DNA of 64,000 bases from Alistipes megaguti (GTDB taxonomy: Bacteria > Bacteroidota > Bacteroidia > Bacteroidales > Rikenellaceae), in assembly GCF_900604385.1 (NCBI RefSeq), contig NZ_LR027382.1, positions 434,001 through 498,000 of the forward strand, written 5' to 3'. A program made the translations under genes and the position numbers. Below are positions 16,946-25,626 of this stretch, piece by piece; the stretch's first letter is position 1; each line of letters begins with the position of its first letter. The notes under the pieces were generated by a model. That model saw nothing but the letters and a program-made list of their open reading frames with translations. It was not told where the DNA came from and searched no databases.

Positions 16946-19900
16946 ATGAACATCTCCGAACTCAGCATCCGGCGTCCCGTGCTGGCATCCGTGATGACGA
17001 TCATCATTCTTCTGTTCGGCTTCATCGGATACAAGGCCCTCGGCGTGCGCGAATACCCGAGCGTCGACAACCCGATCATCTCGGTGCAGTGCTCCTACCC
17101 GGGAGCCAACGCCGACGTGATCGAGAACCAGATCACCGAACCCCTCGAGCAGAACATCAACGGCATCCCGGGCATCCGCTCGCTGTCGAGCACCAGCCAG
17201 CAGGGGCAGAGCCGCATCACCGTTGAATTCGAACTCTCGGTCGATCTCGAAACCGCCGCCAACGACGTGCGCGACAAGGTCTCGCGGGCGCAGCGCTACC
17301 TGCCGCGCGACTGCGACCCGCCGACGGTCACGAAGGCCGATGCCGACGCCACGCCGATTCTGATGGTGACGATCCAGAGCGACAAGCGCTCGCTGCTCGA
17401 ACTGAGCGAAATCGCCGACCTGACGGTCAAGGAGCAGCTGCAGACGATCAGCGACGTGAGCGGCGTGCAGATCTGGGGTGAAAAGCGCTACTCGATGCGG
17501 CTGTGGCTCGACCCGGCGAAGATGGCCGGCTACGGCGTAACCCCCTCGGACATCAAGGATGCCCTCGACCGCGAGAATGTCGAGCTCCCCTCGGGCAGCA
17601 TCGAGGGCAACACCACCGAACTGACCATCCGCACGCTGGGGCTGATGCACACCTCGCAGGAGTTCAACGACCTGGTGATCCGCGAGGACGGCGACCGCAT
17701 CATCCGCCTGAGCGACGTCGGACGCGCCGAACTCGGCCCGCAGGATACGCGCAGCTACATGAAGATGAACGGCATCCCGATGGTGGGCGTGGTGGTCGTC
17801 CCGCAGCCGGGCGCCAACCACATCGAGATCGCCGACGCCGTCTACGAACGCATGGAGACGATGAAGAAGGATCTGCCCGACGACGTGGTCACCTCCTACG
17901 GTTTCGACAACACGCGCTTCATCCGCGCCTCGATCGACGAGGTGAAGCAGACCGTCTACGAGGCCTTCGTGCTGGTGATCATTATCATCTTCCTCTTCCT
18001 GCGGAACTGGCGCGTGACGCTCATCCCCTGCATCGTGATCCCCGTCTCGCTGATCGGTACGTTCTTCATCATGTACGTGGCCGGCTTCTCGATCAACGTC
18101 CTCTCGATGCTGGCCGTCGTGCTGTCGGTCGGTCTGGTCGTCGACGACGCCATCGTGATGACCGAAAACATCTACATCCGCATCGAACGCGGCATGTCGC
18201 CCCGCGACGCCGGCATCGAAGGGGCCAAGGAGATCTTCTTCGCCGTCCTCTCGACCTCCATCACGCTGATCGCCGTCTTCTTCCCGATCGTCTTCATGGA
18301 GGGGACCACCGGACGTCTGTTCCGCGAATTCAGTCTGGTGATCTCCGGCGCCGTCTTGATCTCGACCTTCGCGGCGCTGACCATCACCCCGATGCTGGCC
18401 ACCAAGCTGTTGGTGCGCCAGGAGCGCAAGAACTGGTTCTACAACGCCACGGAGCCCTTCTTCGAGTGGTTAAACCGCTTCTACGCCTCGACTCTGGCCT
18501 CGCTGCTGCGACGCCGCTGGCTGGCGCTGCCCGTCGTCGCGCTGACACTCGGGCTGATCGGCTGGCTGTGGAGTGCCATCCCCGCCGAAATGGCCCCGCT
18601 GGAGGACCGTTCGCAGATCACGATCAACACGCGCGGCTCCGAAGGCGCCACCTACGAGTACCTGCGTGACTATACGGAGGAGATCAACCAGCTGGTCGAT
18701 TCGCTGGTTCCGGAGGCCGCCTCGGTCATGGCCCGCGTCTCGAGCGGATCGGGCAACATCCGCGTCTCGCTCACCGATATCGCCGACCGCAAACGCTCGC
18801 AGATGGAGATTGCCGAGGAGCTCTCGGCCGCCGTGCGCTCGAAGACCAAGGCGCGTTCGTTCGTCCAGCAGCAGAGCACCTTCGGCGGACGCCGCAGCAA
18901 CATGCCCGTGCAGTACGTGCTGCAGGCCACGAGCCTCGAACGCCTCGAGGAGGTGCTGCCCGAGTTCATGCGCCGGGTCTACGAGAGCCCCGTCTTCCAG
19001 ATGGCCGACGTCGACCTGAAGTTCAGCAAACCCGAGGTGCGCATCGAGGTCAACCGCGACAAGGCCAACCTGCTGGGGGTCTCGACGCGCAACATCGCCC
19101 AGACGCTCCAGTACGGACTGAGCGGCCAGCGCCTCGGCTACTTCTACATGAACGGCAAGCAGTATGAGATTCTGGCCGAGATCAACCGCCAGCAGCGCAA
19201 CAAACCCGCCGACCTGCGGTCGATCTACGTGCGCAGCGACAAGGGCGAGATGATCCAGATGGACAACCTCATCTCGCTGGTCGAGAACGTCGCCCCGCCG
19301 AAGCTCTACCACTACAACCGCTTCCTCTCGGCCACCGTCTCGGCCGGTCTGGCCAAGGGCCGCACCATCGGGCAGGGGCTCGACGAGATGGACCGCATCG
19401 CCGAAGAGACGCTCGGCGACGACTTCCGCACGGCGCTGGCCGGCGATTCGAAGGAGTTCCGCGAGAGTTCGTCGAGTCTGATGTTCGCCTTCATCCTGGC
19501 CATCGCGCTGATCTATCTGATTCTGGCGGCGCAGTTCGAGAGTTTCAAGGACCCGCTGGTCATCATGCTCACCGTGCCGCTGGCCATCGCCGGCGCGCTG
19601 GTCTTCATGTGGAGCACCGACCAGACGATGAACATCTTCAGCCAGATCGGCATCATCATGCTGATCGGTCTGGTGGCCAAGAACGGCATCCTGATCGTCG
19701 AGTTCGCCAACCAGAAGCAGGAGGCCGGCATCGACAAGCGGCACGCCATCGCCGAGGCGGCCCAGCAGCGTCTGCGCCCGATTCTGATGACCAGCGCCTC
19801 GACCGTGCTGGGCATGCTGCCGCTGGCCGTGGCTTCGGGCGAGGGTGCCGCCGGACGCGTGGCCATGGGTGTGGCCGTCGTGGGCGGCATGGTGGTCTCG

Positions 19901-19987
19901 ACGCTGCTGACGCTCTACATCGTCCCGGCCATCTACAGCTACGTCTCGACCGACAGGTCCCGCAAATCGAAAAAACAACAAGCATGA
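16946..19987 (+). CDS. RND efflux pump permease (AcrB/HAE1 type)
   Basis: This 1013-residue inner-membrane proton antiporter has the usual 12 helices and two large periplasmic loops. Markers are the amphipathic start MNISELSIRRPVLASVMTI, the porter-domain loop YPSVDNPIISVQCSYPGA, the proton-relay Asp pair in SVGLVVDDAIVMTEN (helix 4, about residue 400) and the helix-10 Lys in IGLVAKNGILIVEF. It expels drugs or other amphipathic toxins. It starts 12 nt after the adaptor gene and its stop overlaps the tolC-like start (ATGA), so the operon is translationally coupled. Substrate specificity cannot be read from sequence. Confidence 0.95.
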   Translation: MNISELSIRRPVLASVMTIIILLFGFIGYKALGVREYPSVDNPIISVQCSYPGANADVIENQITEPLEQNINGIPGIRSLSSTSQQGQSRITVEFELSVDLETAANDVRDKVSRAQRYLPRDCDPPTVTKADADATPILMVTIQSDKRSLLELSEIADLTVKEQLQTISDVSGVQIWGEKRYSMRLWLDPAKMAGYGVTPSDIKDALDRENVELPSGSIEGNTTELTIRTLGLMHTSQEFNDLVIREDGDRIIRLSDVGRAELGPQDTRSYMKMNGIPMVGVVVVPQPGANHIEIADAVYERMETMKKDLPDDVVTSYGFDNTRFIRASIDEVKQTVYEAFVLVIIIIFLFLRNWRVTLIPCIVIPVSLIGTFFIMYVAGFSINVLSMLAVVLSVGLVVDDAIVMTENIYIRIERGMSPRDAGIEGAKEIFFAVLSTSITLIAVFFPIVFMEGTTGRLFREFSLVISGAVLISTFAALTITPMLATKLLVRQERKNWFYNATEPFFEWLNRFYASTLASLLRRRWLALPVVALTLGLIGWLWSAIPAEMAPLEDRSQITINTRGSEGATYEYLRDYTEEINQLVDSLVPEAASVMARVSSGSGNIRVSLTDIADRKRSQMEIAEELSAAVRSKTKARSFVQQQSTFGGRRSNMPVQYVLQATSLERLEEVLPEFMRRVYESPVFQMADVDLKFSKPEVRIEVNRDKANLLGVSTRNIAQTLQYGLSGQRLGYFYMNGKQYEILAEINRQQRNKPADLRSIYVRSDKGEMIQMDNLISLVENVAPPKLYHYNRFLSATVSAGLAKGRTIGQGLDEMDRIAEETLGDDFRTALAGDSKEFRESSSSLMFAFILAIALIYLILAAQFESFKDPLVIMLTVPLAIAGALVFMWSTDQTMNIFSQIGIIMLIGLVAKNGILIVEFANQKQEAGIDKRHAIAEAAQQRLRPILMTSASTVLGMLPLAVASGEGAAGRVAMGVAVVGGMVVSTLLTLYIVPAIYSYVSTDRSRKSKKQQA

Positions 19988-21348
19988 AACACCTCCTTCT
20001 GACCATACTCCTGACGGGATTCGGGGCCGCAGCACTGGCCCAGACCCCGACAAACCCAAGTCCCGAACCAATGCGGGACTTCCCCGAGAACGAACCGCTG
20101 ACGCTGCGCCGCTGCCTGGAGATCGGACTCGAACGCAACTACGACGTGCGCATCGTCCGCAACGAAGAACGCATCAGCGACAACAACGCCACGGCTGCCA
20201 ATGCCGGCATGCTGCCCACGGTGGACCTCCAGGCGGGCTACACCGGCACGTGGGACAACCGTCGCGGCACGACGCTGCGCGACGGCTCGCAAAGCACCGA
20301 AACGAGCGTCTACGACCAAACGGCCAGCGTGGGTGTGGCCGTGAACTGGACGCTGTTCGACGGCTTCCGCATCCGGACCACCTACGACCGCCTTCGGGAG
20401 CTGCAGCAGATGGGAGCCCTGCAGACCCGCATCACCATCGAGGACTTCATGGCCAACCTCACGGCCGAATACTACAACTACCTGCAGCAGACGCTGCGGC
20501 TCAGGAATTTCCGCAATGCGGTGCAGCTCTCGCGCGAACGGCTGCGCATCTCCGAGGAGCGTTTCCGCGTGGGCAACTTCTCGCGGCTCGACCTGCTGCA
20601 GGCCCGCGTGGACTTCAACGCCGACAGTTCGCAGTACATGTCGCAGCAGGAGGTGGTCACCGCCTCGCGCATCCGCATCAACGAGTTGCTGGCCCACGAG
20701 AACCTCGACCGCCGGATCGCCGTGCAGGACTCGGTAATCCGGGTCAACGCCTCGCTCGACTGGGACGAACTGCTCGACCGCACGCTCTCGGCCAACGCTT
20801 CGCTGCTGATGGCCGGCCACGACACCGCCATCGCGGAGTTCGACCTGAAGATCCTCCAGGCGCGGAACTACCCCTATGTCAACCTCTCGACCGGCTACGG
20901 ATACTCCTACAACCTCTACGGCACGGGCACGAACCGTTCGCGCGGCACACTCGGGCTGAATGCCGGGGTTTCGGTGGGCTTCACCCTCTTCGACGGCAAC
21001 CGCCGCCGCGAACAGCGCAACGCCCGCATCAGCGTCGAGAATGCCGAGCTGACGCGCCAGCAGCTCGAACTCTCGCTGCGGGCCAACCTCTCGAACTTCT
21101 GGCAGGCCTACCGCAACAATCTCGAGGTGATCCATCTGGAGGAGGACAACCTTGTGGCGGCCCGCGAGAATTACGAGATTGCCATGGAACGCTACCGGCT
21201 GGGCGACCTGCCGGGCATCGAGATGCGCGAGGCGCAGAAGAGCCTGCTGGATGCCGAGGAGCGTATCCTTACGGCGCAGTACAACACGAAACTCTGCGAG
21301 ATCTCGCTCCAGCAGATCAGCGGCAACGTGCTGATCTATCTCGAATAG
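19984..21348 (+). CDS. TolC-family outer-membrane efflux protein
   Basis: This 454-residue protein has a signal peptide (1-20) and two repeats of the OEP domain. Each has long helices (for example LRLRNFRNAVQLSRERLRI and LTRQQLELSLRANLSNFWQAY) and beta strands (VSVGFTLFDG, VAVNWTLFDGFRI). It forms the exit duct for the RND pump. No N-terminal lipobox is present. It begins inside the permease stop codon. A G8 tract starts 4 nt after its stop codon, and no clear hairpin terminator follows. Confidence 0.93.
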   Translation: MKHLLLTILLTGFGAAALAQTPTNPSPEPMRDFPENEPLTLRRCLEIGLERNYDVRIVRNEERISDNNATAANAGMLPTVDLQAGYTGTWDNRRGTTLRDGSQSTETSVYDQTASVGVAVNWTLFDGFRIRTTYDRLRELQQMGALQTRITIEDFMANLTAEYYNYLQQTLRLRNFRNAVQLSRERLRISEERFRVGNFSRLDLLQARVDFNADSSQYMSQQEVVTASRIRINELLAHENLDRRIAVQDSVIRVNASLDWDELLDRTLSANASLLMAGHDTAIAEFDLKILQARNYPYVNLSTGYGYSYNLYGTGTNRSRGTLGLNAGVSVGFTLFDGNRRREQRNARISVENAELTRQQLELSLRANLSNFWQAYRNNLEVIHLEEDNLVAARENYEIAMERYRLGDLPGIEMREAQKSLLDAEERILTAQYNTKLCEISLQQISGNVLIYLE

Positions 21349-21483
21349 GCAGGGGGGGGTAAGCCGGCAGGCAGGCATCAGCAAGGCATTCGCTTCCGAC
21401 TCATTCCACACGCCTTTTATCCCGCTTTCCAATCCCCGCAAAAGGCCCTTTTCCCAATCCAGCAAAATATTTTCCATTGGAAA

Positions 21484-21515
21484 TTTGTTTTATCGGAAAA
21501 TAATTCACAACTTTG
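21484..21515 (+). promoter_or_regulatory. Promoter of the thioredoxin-ferredoxin-MarR operon
   Basis: TTTG at 21484-21487 and CAACTTTG at 21508-21515 (one mismatch from TAnnTTTG) are 20 nt apart. The thioredoxin gene starts 36 nt downstream. Confidence 0.6.
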
Positions 21516-21551
21516 CATCGTTATTGATAGGAAACCAACCAAAAAGAGGCC

Positions 21552-22022
21552 ATGAAACGACTGCTGCTCGGAATTGCCGCCCTCTCGCTCTTCGCGACGG
21601 GCTGCGCACAGAACAACACGAAGAAAAAGGAAAACACACAAAACACGAAAGAGATGAATACGATTGCACTGACGAAAGCCGACTTTCTGAAGAAGGTCGT
21701 CGACTACGAAAAGAGCCCCACGGAGTGGAAATATCTGGGCGACAAACCGGCCTTGGTGGACTTCTACGCCACGTGGTGCGGACCCTGCAAGGCTCTGGCG
21801 CCGGTTCTCGAAGAGCTGGCCGCCGAGTACAAGGACCAGATCTACATCTACAAGATCGACACCGATGCCGAGCAGGAACTGGCTGCCGCCTTCGGCATCC
21901 GCTCGATCCCCACGCTGCTCTTCATCCCCATGGAGGGCAAACCGCAGATGGCCCAGGGTGCTCTGCCCAAAGCCACGCTCAAGAAGGCCATCAACGAAAT
22001 CATGCTCAACAACAAGCAGTAA
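21552..22022 (+). CDS. Thioredoxin-fold lipoprotein
   Basis: This 156-residue protein has an N-terminal lipobox (FATGC18) and a thioredoxin domain (about 40-152). The active site is FYATWC76-GP-C79, and the cis-Pro is in IRSIPTLLF. It is therefore a membrane-tethered periplasmic thiol-disulfide reductase/oxidase. A second in-frame ATG (residue 35) would give a cytoplasmic thioredoxin, but the lipobox is convincing. It is the first gene of a three-gene operon with a ferredoxin-like protein and a Cys-rich MarR regulator. DsbD (10121-12124) would be a natural electron donor. Confidence 0.92.
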   Translation: MKRLLLGIAALSLFATGCAQNNTKKKENTQNTKEMNTIALTKADFLKKVVDYEKSPTEWKYLGDKPALVDFYATWCGPCKALAPVLEELAAEYKDQIYIYKIDTDAEQELAAAFGIRSIPTLLFIPMEGKPQMAQGALPKATLKKAINEIMLNNKQ

Positions 22023-22026
22023 AGCC

Positions 22027-22221
22027 ATGGCCCTGATGATCGACGCGGAGCTCTGCCCACAAAACCACCGCTGTCCGCTGATCCGGCTCTGCCCGGTCGA
22101 GGCCATCTCGCAGGAGGGATTCTCGCTTCCGGTGATCGACCCGACACGTTGCATCGAATGCGGCAAGTGCATGCGCCATTGCGGCATGCAGGCCATCCAC
22201 AAAGCCGCACAAAATGGATAA
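22027..22221 (+). CDS. Small 4Fe-4S binding protein
   Basis: This 64-residue ferredoxin-like protein has seven cysteines. C42-x2-C45-x2-C48-x3-C52 is a canonical [4Fe-4S] motif (RCIECGKCMRHC). The N-terminal set C10-x5-C16-x5-C22-P has unusual spacing that could hold a second, modified cluster together with a Cys of the first motif. It has no signal peptide, so it is cytoplasmic. It lies 4 nt after the thioredoxin gene, and its end overlaps the marR start by 8 nt. It probably moves electrons or senses redox state for its neighbours. The partner is unknown. Confidence 0.85.
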   Translation: MALMIDAELCPQNHRCPLIRLCPVEAISQEGFSLPVIDPTRCIECGKCMRHCGMQAIHKAAQNG

Positions 22222-22570
22222 GCTCTGCCGCATCCGCGACCTGCAGCGGGCCGTCATGCGCTTCGAAGCCGATTTCGAGGCGCATTACGGTATTTCGCTC
22301 AACGAAGGAATGACGCTCTGCTCCCTCTCGCAGTGCGAAAAGATGTGCCCCGGCGAACTGGGCGAGGCGCTCGGGTTGACGCCGTCGAACATGTCGAAGG
22401 TGCTCCGCTCGGTCGAATCGAAGGGGCTGGCAGTCCGGGAAATGTGCTGCAAGGACCGACGCCAGTTCTTCTACTCCGTCACGCCGCAGGGGCGCCGGCT
22501 GCTCGAAACGCTCGACTGCCAGTCGCTCGAACTCCCCGCTCCACTGCAGGAGTGGCTCAACCGCGAATAA
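22214..22570 (+). CDS. MarR-family transcriptional regulator, Cys-rich
   Basis: This 118-residue winged-helix protein has the MarR core: helix-turn-helix CPGELGEALGLTPSNMSKVLRSVESKGLA, and wing CKDRRQFFYSVTPQGRRLL. It has seven cysteines (5, 36, 41, 45, 78, 79, 102), several within the DNA-binding region, which is far more than usual. Gene order with a thioredoxin and an Fe-S protein suggests a redox- or metal-responsive regulator of its own operon. It overlaps the ferredoxin gene by 8 nt. The redox-sensing role is inference. Confidence 0.88.
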   Translation: MDKLCRIRDLQRAVMRFEADFEAHYGISLNEGMTLCSLSQCEKMCPGELGEALGLTPSNMSKVLRSVESKGLAVREMCCKDRRQFFYSVTPQGRRLLETLDCQSLELPAPLQEWLNRE

Positions 22571-22746
22571 GGATCCGCAAGGCGGATGGCGCCGACGAAG
22601 AGGGCCGATAAAAGCAAGACTGACAGAGAGGGCCGCCGGAGATGGGACAGACGGAAAAGGGTCGGTCAAAGATGAGGCTAATGGAAAGGACCGGTCAGAG
22701 ACAAGGACGGTCGAGGCCGCCAGACCCTGTTGCCTCATACACAAAG

Positions 22747-22782
22747 AAGAGGGACGAGCCACAAAGGCACGTCCCTCTTTTT
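22747..22782 (+). terminator. Intrinsic terminator after the marR operon
   Basis: AAGAGGGACG (22747-22756) pairs perfectly with CGTCCCTCTT (22770-22779), with a 13-nt loop, followed by a T5 run (22778-22782). It separates the plus-strand redox operon from the convergent GntR gene. The 176 nt between marR and this hairpin are purine-rich and contain nothing I recognise. Confidence 0.88.
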
Positions 22783-22793
22783 ATGCATAAGCC

Positions 22794-23528
22794 CTACTCG
22801 TTGACGACCGACGTGACGGATTGCTCTTCAAGGAAGTGATTCGGATCGTTGTTCGTCGAGGCAAACTCGCGCAGCGACTTGAAATGATGCCGCAGCATCT
22901 CGGCAGCCGCCTCCTCGTTCTGTTCGCGCACGAAACGCAAAAGCTCGCGATGCTCGAAGCAGACCTCCTCGGAAGGGACCGAGCAGACCCGGTAACGCTG
23001 ATAGTAGCGCAGCACATCGGGCGTGATGACCAACAGCAGCGAAGCAATCACCGGATTGTGTCCGCCGCGGACCAGCGCCTGATGATAGGCGAAGTCCTTC
23101 GAGACGCGTTCGTCGGTGTAGAACTTCTCCTCGCACTCCTTGAGAGCCTCTTCCATGGCGACCAGATCATCGACCGTGCGGTTGCGGGCACTCAGACGGA
23201 TGGCCTCGATCTCAAGCAGAATACGCACGTAGACCAGCGACGCAAAGTCGTACTGTTCGATCTGAAGGGCATCGGTAATCATACGCTCGAGAATTTGCAT
23301 CTTCTCCTGCGCAACAACCGTACCGCTCTGCGGGAAGGTCTGGACGATGCCGTAAAATTCGAGTTTCTGGAAGGCCGCCCGGACGTGAGCGCGTCCTACG
23401 CCAAGCTTTTCGGCCAGACGGCGCTCGGCCGGAAGACGCTCACCGGGTTGCAGACGTCCCGAATAGAGTTGCTCCTTGATATACTTCAGGACGGTTTCGA
23501 CTTGTTTGATATTGGGCGAGTAGTTCAT
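22794..23528 (-). CDS. FadR-type GntR regulator of the alginate locus
   Basis: This 244-residue protein has an N-terminal GntR winged helix (about 10-75; LQPGERLPAERRLAEKLGVGRAHVRAAFQKLEFYGIV) and a C-terminal all-helical FCD ligand-binding domain (about 95-230) with Asp, Arg and His positions typical of metal/organic-acid sensing. Relatives such as UxuR, ExuR and KdgR respond to uronate-pathway intermediates. It is the only transcription regulator in the locus and probably binds the TGGT-ACCA palindromes at 24562-24579 and 45604-45621, with DEH, KDG or a related acid as inducer. That binding is inference. It is followed by a shared terminator. Confidence 0.9.
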   Translation of the reverse strand: MNYSPNIKQVETVLKYIKEQLYSGRLQPGERLPAERRLAEKLGVGRAHVRAAFQKLEFYGIVQTFPQSGTVVAQEKMQILERMITDALQIEQYDFASLVYVRILLEIEAIRLSARNRTVDDLVAMEEALKECEEKFYTDERVSKDFAYHQALVRGGHNPVIASLLLVITPDVLRYYQRYRVCSVPSEEVCFEHRELLRFVREQNEEAAAEMLRHHFKSLREFASTNNDPNHFLEEQSVTSVVNE

Positions 23529-23553
23529 TCAGGGTTAATTTCTGTTGACGGTA

Positions 23554-23584
23554 CAAAGGTCGTAAAAAAACCAATTCAACCAAA
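23554..23584 (-). promoter_or_regulatory. Promoter of the GntR regulator gene
   Basis: On the minus strand TTTG (23584-23581) and GACCTTTG (23561-23554, one mismatch from TAnnTTTG) are 19 nt apart. Two TTGGTT half-sites lie at the -33 side (minus-strand reading of 23571-23585), but there is no palindrome like those at the other locus promoters. Confidence 0.5.
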
Positions 23585-23585
23585 A

Positions 23586-24518
23586 TTATCGAACGACCTT
23601 TTCTACTGAAAAATCAGCAAACTGAACAATCTCGTCCCGCAACTCCGGTTTCAGCGACCCGTTGGCACCGATACTGCGGTAGATGCCCCACTTGGGACGA
23701 ATGCCCGTCGAACCTTCGCGCCACATGTTGCGCGTATGCTTCGAGACCGAGATCAGCGTCTTGCCGTCGGAGACGCGCTTGACCAGCAGCTGGTAGCTTC
23801 CCTCCACGTCGCAAACCACACGCTCCTCGACCTCGACCCACTGGCCCAGGAAATCCGACAGCGGAACCTTGGCCAGATAGATATTGCCGGTCTTATCGGC
23901 CGAAGGACCCACGTAGATCACCTGCAGCTGCCGACTGCCGTTGGAGAGCGTACGGGGCGTAAAGGTAATCAGCGGATAATCGATGTCGGCCGTCTCCTGA
24001 GCGTTGTCAATCCCCTTGATCTGGTGTACGTGGCAGAAGTTCTTCGTCGTCAGCATTCCCTCCGGAAGACGAAACTTCCAGCGGAAAATCATCTCTTCAC
24101 CCTTCTGCGCCACCATCGACTCGGGCGATTTGGCGTCGGTCTTGATCTCGTTGCGCTGACGGTCCGTCACGTTGGGTTTGCCGCGGTCGTCGTCGTTCTC
24201 CACATGGATATAGAAATCGAAGACATACTCGCCGAGCTCCTCGGAGTAGGATTGCTGCACGTGCTGGAACGGAGCCTCGGCATGGGCCCCCGACTGATCG
24301 GGAGCTTCGTAGTTGAAGCCGTTGCGCAGAATCAGGTCATAGGTCCCGGCCGAATTGCCGTCGGCCCGAAGCTCGCCGCCATAAAATGGAGGTTCATCAT
24401 CCGTGTCCGTATCCGAAGGCATCTCCTCGGGTGGCGTCACCGGTGCGGACGCATTCCCCGAACAGGCCGAGAAAACCGGTCCGGCAAGCAGCGAAATCAA
24501 TAAAATCAGTCGTTTCAT
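23586..24518 (-). CDS. Polysaccharide lyase-like lipoprotein (PL7 jelly-roll type)
   Basis: This 310-residue protein has a lipobox (FSAC19) and an acidic linker (30-45). Its concanavalin-type domain carries three motifs that correspond to PL7/PL13-like lyases: R122-N-E-I-K, H163-V-H-Q-I-K and W277-G-I-Y280-R. In PL7 the matching Arg, Gln/His and Tyr are catalytic. It is likely a surface- or periplasm-facing alginate lyase that makes the first cuts. The exact family (PL7, PL13 or another) is uncertain and needs a profile search. It shares a divergent promoter region and palindrome with the esterase gene at 24629. Confidence 0.72.
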   Translation of the reverse strand: MKRLILLISLLAGPVFSACSGNASAPVTPPEEMPSDTDTDDEPPFYGGELRADGNSAGTYDLILRNGFNYEAPDQSGAHAEAPFQHVQQSYSEELGEYVFDFYIHVENDDDRGKPNVTDRQRNEIKTDAKSPESMVAQKGEEMIFRWKFRLPEGMLTTKNFCHVHQIKGIDNAQETADIDYPLITFTPRTLSNGSRQLQVIYVGPSADKTGNIYLAKVPLSDFLGQWVEVEERVVCDVEGSYQLLVKRVSDGKTLISVSKHTRNMWREGSTGIRPKWGIYRSIGANGSLKPELRDEIVQFADFSVEKVVR

Positions 24519-24519
24519 G

Positions 24520-24550
24520 TTTGCTTTTCTTGTTTTTATCGCTATCTTTG
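24520..24550 (+). promoter_or_regulatory. Promoter of the esterase pair
   Basis: TTTG (24520-24523) and TATCTTTG (24543-24550) are 19 nt apart. The predicted repressor palindrome begins 11 nt after the -7 element. Confidence 0.8.
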
Positions 24551-24561
24551 TTCGTACTTAA

Positions 24562-24579
24562 ATTTTGGTTAACCAATTT
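24562..24579. promoter_or_regulatory. UxuR/ExuR-like operator between divergent promoters
   Basis: ATTTTGGTTAACCAATTT contains the perfect palindrome TTGGTTAACCAA (24565-24576) and resembles the uronate-repressor consensus AAATTGGTATACCAATTT. It sits 11 nt downstream of the plus-strand -7 TATCTTTG (ends 24550). It is also 11 nt downstream of a minus-strand -7 TACTTTTG (24598-24591) that would serve the PL7-like gene. A protein bound here would block both transcripts. Confidence 0.75.
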
Positions 24580-24590
24580 CCAAAGTCAAA

Positions 24591-24598
24591 CAAAAGTA
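24591..24598 (-). promoter_or_regulatory. -7 element of the PL7-like gene promoter
   Basis: The minus strand reads TACTTTTG, a match to TAnnTTTG. No -33 element was seen, but its spacing to the palindrome equals that at two other promoters of the locus. Confidence 0.55.
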
Positions 24599-24628
24599 GT
24601 AAAAATTTCCTAACCCGACCTGAAAATC

Positions 24629-25621
24629 ATGAAAAAAATCCTTTTTGCAGCACTTCTGGCCGTGACATTCACGGCCTCGGCGCAACAGGCCGCACAACAG
24701 CCGGCCCAGGTTACGAACCGCTATTCGATGAAACTGTCGCAGAATGCGGATGGCAGCTATTCACTTATCAACGAAAAACGCTATGCCAAACTGATTGACC
24801 TCTCGAAGGTCGAGGGGCTGCTTGAGCCCTATACCTACCAGCGCGACCGGCTGCAATCGAAGGACTACAAAGGAGTCGAGGTGCGCGAGTACGTCTACCG
24901 CACGCACGACGGTTATGAGCTGAAAATGGCCGTCGACATGGCCGTGAGCGAGCAGCCCACTCCGGTGGTGATCTACTGCCATGGCGGCGGCTGGGCCCGC
25001 GGCAACAACGGCGCCCTGCGCACCCTGTCGCAGTACATGGCCAAACAGAAGGGCGTAACGGGTGTCCGTATCGCCTATACGCTGGCCCCGCAGCCCGGCG
25101 CCACGGTCGAGGTTTCGATCGACGACGTGCTGGCCGCCGTCAAGTACCTGCGCGACCACGCCAAGGAGCTGAACATCGACCCTTCGCGGATCGGATTTGT
25201 CGGCAATTCGGCCGGTGCCCATCTGGCTGCCGTCGGCGCCATGCGCACGCAGGGGGCGAAGGCCTTCGTCGGCTACTCGGGCATTTACGACCTGGAGACG
25301 GCCGCCATCTGCCAGCGTTCGAAGGATCCGCAGCGCATCGGCTACTTCTGCGACCGCGACCCGAAGGTGCTGCACGCCGCCTCGCCCGTGAACCTCGTAC
25401 CGAAGAAGAACGTTCCGGCAGCGCTGCTCTTCTGCGGCACGGCCGACATCACGGTCGAGTGCGCACAGAGCAAGGCCTTCGCCGCAGCCCTCGAGAAGCG
25501 CGGCGGAAAGGTCGACCTCGAGGTGCTCGAGAACTACGACCACAACCTGAGCGCCAAGGCCTCGGACAAGATGGAGGAGGTCTTCTTCAAGACGGTGGAT
25601 TTCCTGGCTGAAAACCTCTGA
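24629..25621 (+). CDS. Secreted alpha/beta-hydrolase (esterase)
   Basis: This 330-residue protein has a signal peptide (1-19) and an alpha/beta-hydrolase domain of the BD-FAE/hormone-sensitive-lipase type. The oxyanion motif is HGGGW (118-122), the nucleophile is S194 in GNSAG, and likely partners are D273 and H305 (ENYDHN). Such enzymes release acetyl or other acyl groups from polysaccharides. It is co-transcribed with the sialate-O-acetylesterase-like gene 5 nt downstream and sits in the alginate locus, so it may strip acyl groups from the glycan. Substrate is inferred. Confidence 0.85.
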   Translation: MKKILFAALLAVTFTASAQQAAQQPAQVTNRYSMKLSQNADGSYSLINEKRYAKLIDLSKVEGLLEPYTYQRDRLQSKDYKGVEVREYVYRTHDGYELKMAVDMAVSEQPTPVVIYCHGGGWARGNNGALRTLSQYMAKQKGVTGVRIAYTLAPQPGATVEVSIDDVLAAVKYLRDHAKELNIDPSRIGFVGNSAGAHLAAVGAMRTQGAKAFVGYSGIYDLETAAICQRSKDPQRIGYFCDRDPKVLHAASPVNLVPKKNVPAALLFCGTADITVECAQSKAFAAALEKRGGKVDLEVLENYDHNLSAKASDKMEEVFFKTVDFLAENL

Positions 25622-25626
25622 CCGCA

